Origin: an uncultured Lachnospiraceae bacterium
GTDB lineage: Bacteria > Bacillota > Clostridia > Lachnospirales > Lachnospiraceae
Direction of reading: 5' to 3'
Assembly: GCA_947629585.1 (NCBI GenBank)
Contig: CANREH010000030.1
Coordinates: 1 to 33,011, forward strand
DNA length: 33,011 bases
Both the position numbers and the translations under genes were made by a program. How positions within the stretch are numbered: position 1 is the stretch's first letter; each line of letters starts with the position of its first letter. Shown here piece after piece: positions 30,590-33,011 of this stretch. Below the pieces are notes generated by a model. That model saw nothing but the letters and a program-made list of their open reading frames with translations. It ran no database searches and was not told the origin of the DNA.

Positions 30590-33011
30590 ATGAGAAATTT
30601 CAGGTATTGGAAGAAATCTGTTATTTCCGTGGCTTTATCGGCAGCCATGGTATTTTCCAGCGTTTCCTATCCGTTGCAGGCGGCTGCAAAACCGATCAAT
30701 TCGGTTACGGACGTAGAGACGGCGGAAAATACGGGAACAGCCGCAGCGCTGAAGGGAATCAGCGCCTTTACGGTTTCTGATGTAGTATTGACGGATCCTT
30801 ATCTTGTGAATGCTGCACAAAAGGAAATTGCCTATCTGGAAAAGTTTGATGTGGACAGGCTTTTGGCAGGTTTCCGGGAAACGGCGGGGATTGCTACGGA
30901 TGCAAAACGCTATGATGGATGGGAAAATAGTCTGATTGGAGGGCATTGTGTCGGACATTATCTGTCAGCGCTCGCGCAGGCATATGATTCCGCCAATGTT
31001 TCCGGGGAAGACAAAGCGAAATTATTCGCCATTATGAAACCTTTAATTAACGGTTTGAAAGAATGCCAGGATAAATCCGGCAGTTATGGAAATTCCAAAG
31101 AGGGGTATCTTTTTGGCGCGACGCTTATTGATAAGAATAACGTAGAGCTCCAATTTGATAATGTGGAAAAGAACAGGACCAATATCGGCACAGAAGCGTG
31201 GGTGCCGTGGTATACCATGCATAAAATCCTTGCAGGGCTGATTGCGATTGCGCAGATTCAGTCAAAGGATGCAGAAGTGCAGGAGATTTCTGCGACGGCG
31301 CTTACGATGGCAGAAAAACTGGGAGAATGGACCTATGAGCGGGCGAAAGACTGGACGGACGCAGAACGCAGCATAGTTCTGAATATTGAATATGGCGGCA
31401 TGAACGATGCATTGTATGACTTATACGCCTGTACAAAGGGCAGTTATGAAAATGCAGAGCATTTCAGCGAGGCGGCTCATCTTTTTGATGAAGACACCTT
31501 GTTTACAACCGTGTATAACGCAAAATCCGGGGACAATGTCTTAGTAAATCGCCATGCCAATACGACGATTCCGAAGTTTCTCGGCGCTTTAAAGGGATAT
31601 GTGATTATGAACGGAGAAAGCGGCACGGAAAACTATCTTGACTATGTGGAAAAATTTTGGGATATGGTAGTGGAGCATAATACTTATGTTACCGGCGACA
31701 ACAGCGAATGGGAACATTTCCGTGACGAAGATAAGTTAGACGCTAACAGGGATCAATTTAACTGTGAAACCTGTAATGCTTACAATATGTTAAAAATGTC
31801 CAGGATTTTGTTTGGGCTGACCGGGGAAAAGAAGTATGCGGATTATTACGAAACGGCGTTCCGCAATACGATTTTGTCGTCCCAGAATCCGGAAACCGGC
31901 ATGACGACGTATTTCCAGCCGATGGGAACCGGATATTTTAAGGTTTACAGTACGGAGTTTACAAAGTTCTGGTGCTGTACGGGTTCCGGCATGGAAAGCT
32001 TTACTAAATTAAATGACAGCATTTATTTTTATAAAGAAAATGCTTTGGTGGTAAATCAGTTTATCAGTTCTCAATTAAACTGGAAAGATCAGAACCTTGT
32101 GATAGAGCAGAAGACGGATCTTCCGGATACGAATGTGACGGTACTGACCGTATCTAAGGCAGAAGACGGAAAAGAGGCTTCCAAAGTGGATCTTTATCTT
32201 CGGATTCCTGACTGGGCGTCCGGACAGGTTTCGGTTCTGCGCAATGGAGAAGCCTGTGAGCTGACAGAAGAAAAGATAACAGAGAACGGTTATGTAATCG
32301 TAGAAGATGTTACGGCGGGAGATGAAATTTCTTATACAATCCCAATGGAGATTGTGCCGTATACCCTGCAGGATGCGCAGGGAAGCGTATTTGCATTTAA
32401 ATATGGCCCGGTTGTCTTAAGCGCGGAGCTGGAAGAGGTAGATTGGGAACAGAATACAGGCATTACAGGCGTGGATGTTACTGTTCCCGCATCTAAAAAA
32501 GTAGACAGCGAAACAATCGCGATAACGGCTCCGGTGGAATCCGTAGATGATTTTATGGAACATATTAATGAGTATCTGGTTCGGGATGAGGAAGCGGAGG
32601 AGCTGACGTTTTCCCTGACAGGAACCAATACGGAATTGAAATTTACAGAGCATTATAAGCAGTATACGCACCGTTATGGTATTTACTGGTATTTTGTGCA
32701 GGATGAAAAATCAATTTCCGATGCGGTGATTGCGCAGAAGAAAAATGCGCGCTTAACAGACAACCGTCTTGGGGAAGCGATGCGCCCGGGATATGAGCAG
32801 GATGAGGTAACGTTAGAAAATTACGGAGCCGGCTCTACGGGAAATTCCAGCCCGAATTATCGTTATGCCAATGCCAATGGTTCTTTTTCCTATGATGTTA
32901 TGGTAGATAAAACAAGGGATAATTATCTTGTGACTTCTTTTAGCAAAGAAGACTGCGATGCAGGCAAGACCATTCAAATAACGGCGGGTCCAGATGTTAT
33001 TTTCTCCGGAA
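30590..33011 (+). CDS. Secreted GH127 (DUF1680) beta-L-arabinofuranosidase, 3' end outside window
   Basis: At least 807 codons are open to the window edge. The N-terminus is a Sec signal (MRNFRYWKKSVISVALSAAMVFSS, likely cut after LQAAA). The DUF1680 alpha/alpha barrel follows: DVDRLLAGFRETAG, GWENSLIGGHCVGHYLSALA, WVPWYTMHKILAGLI, GGMNDALYDLY. The zinc-thiolate site is present: NCETC with Glu393 and Cys395, and WCCTGSGMES with Cys462 and Cys463. By comparison with Bifidobacterium HypBA1, Cys462 is the nucleophile. A beta domain (RIPDWASGQVSVLRNGE) follows, and an extra domain begins after about residue 720. It should release L-arabinofuranose from plant glycans or glycoproteins outside the cell. 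AGAAAGGAGAGGG precedes ATG 30590. Confidence 0.88.
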   Translation, partial: MRNFRYWKKSVISVALSAAMVFSSVSYPLQAAAKPINSVTDVETAENTGTAAALKGISAFTVSDVVLTDPYLVNAAQKEIAYLEKFDVDRLLAGFRETAGIATDAKRYDGWENSLIGGHCVGHYLSALAQAYDSANVSGEDKAKLFAIMKPLINGLKECQDKSGSYGNSKEGYLFGATLIDKNNVELQFDNVEKNRTNIGTEAWVPWYTMHKILAGLIAIAQIQSKDAEVQEISATALTMAEKLGEWTYERAKDWTDAERSIVLNIEYGGMNDALYDLYACTKGSYENAEHFSEAAHLFDEDTLFTTVYNAKSGDNVLVNRHANTTIPKFLGALKGYVIMNGESGTENYLDYVEKFWDMVVEHNTYVTGDNSEWEHFRDEDKLDANRDQFNCETCNAYNMLKMSRILFGLTGEKKYADYYETAFRNTILSSQNPETGMTTYFQPMGTGYFKVYSTEFTKFWCCTGSGMESFTKLNDSIYFYKENALVVNQFISSQLNWKDQNLVIEQKTDLPDTNVTVLTVSKAEDGKEASKVDLYLRIPDWASGQVSVLRNGEACELTEEKITENGYVIVEDVTAGDEISYTIPMEIVPYTLQDAQGSVFAFKYGPVVLSAELEEVDWEQNTGITGVDVTVPASKKVDSETIAITAPVESVDDFMEHINEYLVRDEEAEELTFSLTGTNTELKFTEHYKQYTHRYGIYWYFVQDEKSISDAVIAQKKNARLTDNRLGEAMRPGYEQDEVTLENYGAGSTGNSSPNYRYANANGSFSYDVMVDKTRDNYLVTSFSKEDCDAGKTIQITAGPDVIFSG

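Noticed and set aside
1..33011. rRNA or tRNA genes
   Set aside because: I saw no rRNA-like stretch and no tRNA-like cloverleaf with GGTTCRAAYCC-type arms in the intergenic regions.

Overview
The window reads as chromosomal DNA of a spore-forming gut Firmicute of the Lachnospiraceae type (Clostridia). The support is the sporulation genes (spoVT, yabP, yabQ, spoIIE), strong AGGAGG-type ribosome binding sites, Gram-positive lipoprotein and secretion signals, and secreted or cytoplasmic glycosidases. The genus cannot be fixed from the sequence alone.

Layout. (1) 1-1676: the tail of a DUF3737 beta-helix protein and a PatB/MalY-type C-S lyase. (2) 1699-7105: a large lipoprotein with a solute-binding domain on the minus strand, divergent from a tightly coupled operon of an ECF-like sigma factor, a six-helix membrane protein, an ABC ATPase and an ABC-2 permease. 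(3) about 7106-11320: a visibly AT-richer accessory island. It holds a 98-bp palindrome, a 5'-truncated PIN-domain toxin remnant, its frameshifted small partner, a broken ApeA-like HEPN abortive-infection gene, an apparently intact AlbA_2 (Schlafen-type) plus HATPase protein, an array of eight 10-11 bp repeats in helical phase, and a hairpin-rich non-coding tract. (4) 11324-26458: a conserved housekeeping and sporulation block, pth-mfd-(PrsA-like)-(asparaginase-like)-BFD-like-hemerythrin-spoVT-hup-rqcP(yabO)-yabP-yabQ-divIC-spoIIE-tilS-ftsH. It has the same gene order as the Bacillus subtilis spoVC-to-ftsH region, with some genes gained and lost. (5) 26459-33011: a non-coding stretch with an orphan promoter/terminator pair and a 101-bp palindrome, then a GH13 alpha-glucan hydrolase, a FucO-type alcohol dehydrogenase and the start of a secreted GH127 (DUF1680) beta-L-arabinofuranosidase.

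How it works together. The core block couples translation quality control (Pth, RqcP, TilS), transcription-coupled repair (Mfd), division (DivIC), proteolysis (FtsH) and sporulation. Three promoter candidates match the expected sporulation regulators: a sigma-G-like site before spoVT, a sigma-E-like site with a perfect CATACAAT -10 before yabP, and a sigma-A promoter with a 21-bp spacer plus a Spo0A-box-like sequence before spoIIE. The island is a defence or toxin-antitoxin relic in which three of four genes are damaged. The right end is a sugar-utilisation zone (alpha-glucans, arabinofuranosides, lactaldehyde reduction).

The strongest leads for something undescribed are the phased repeat array beside the AlbA_2/HATPase gene, the hairpin tract that follows it, and the SpoIIE homologue with no membrane domain.
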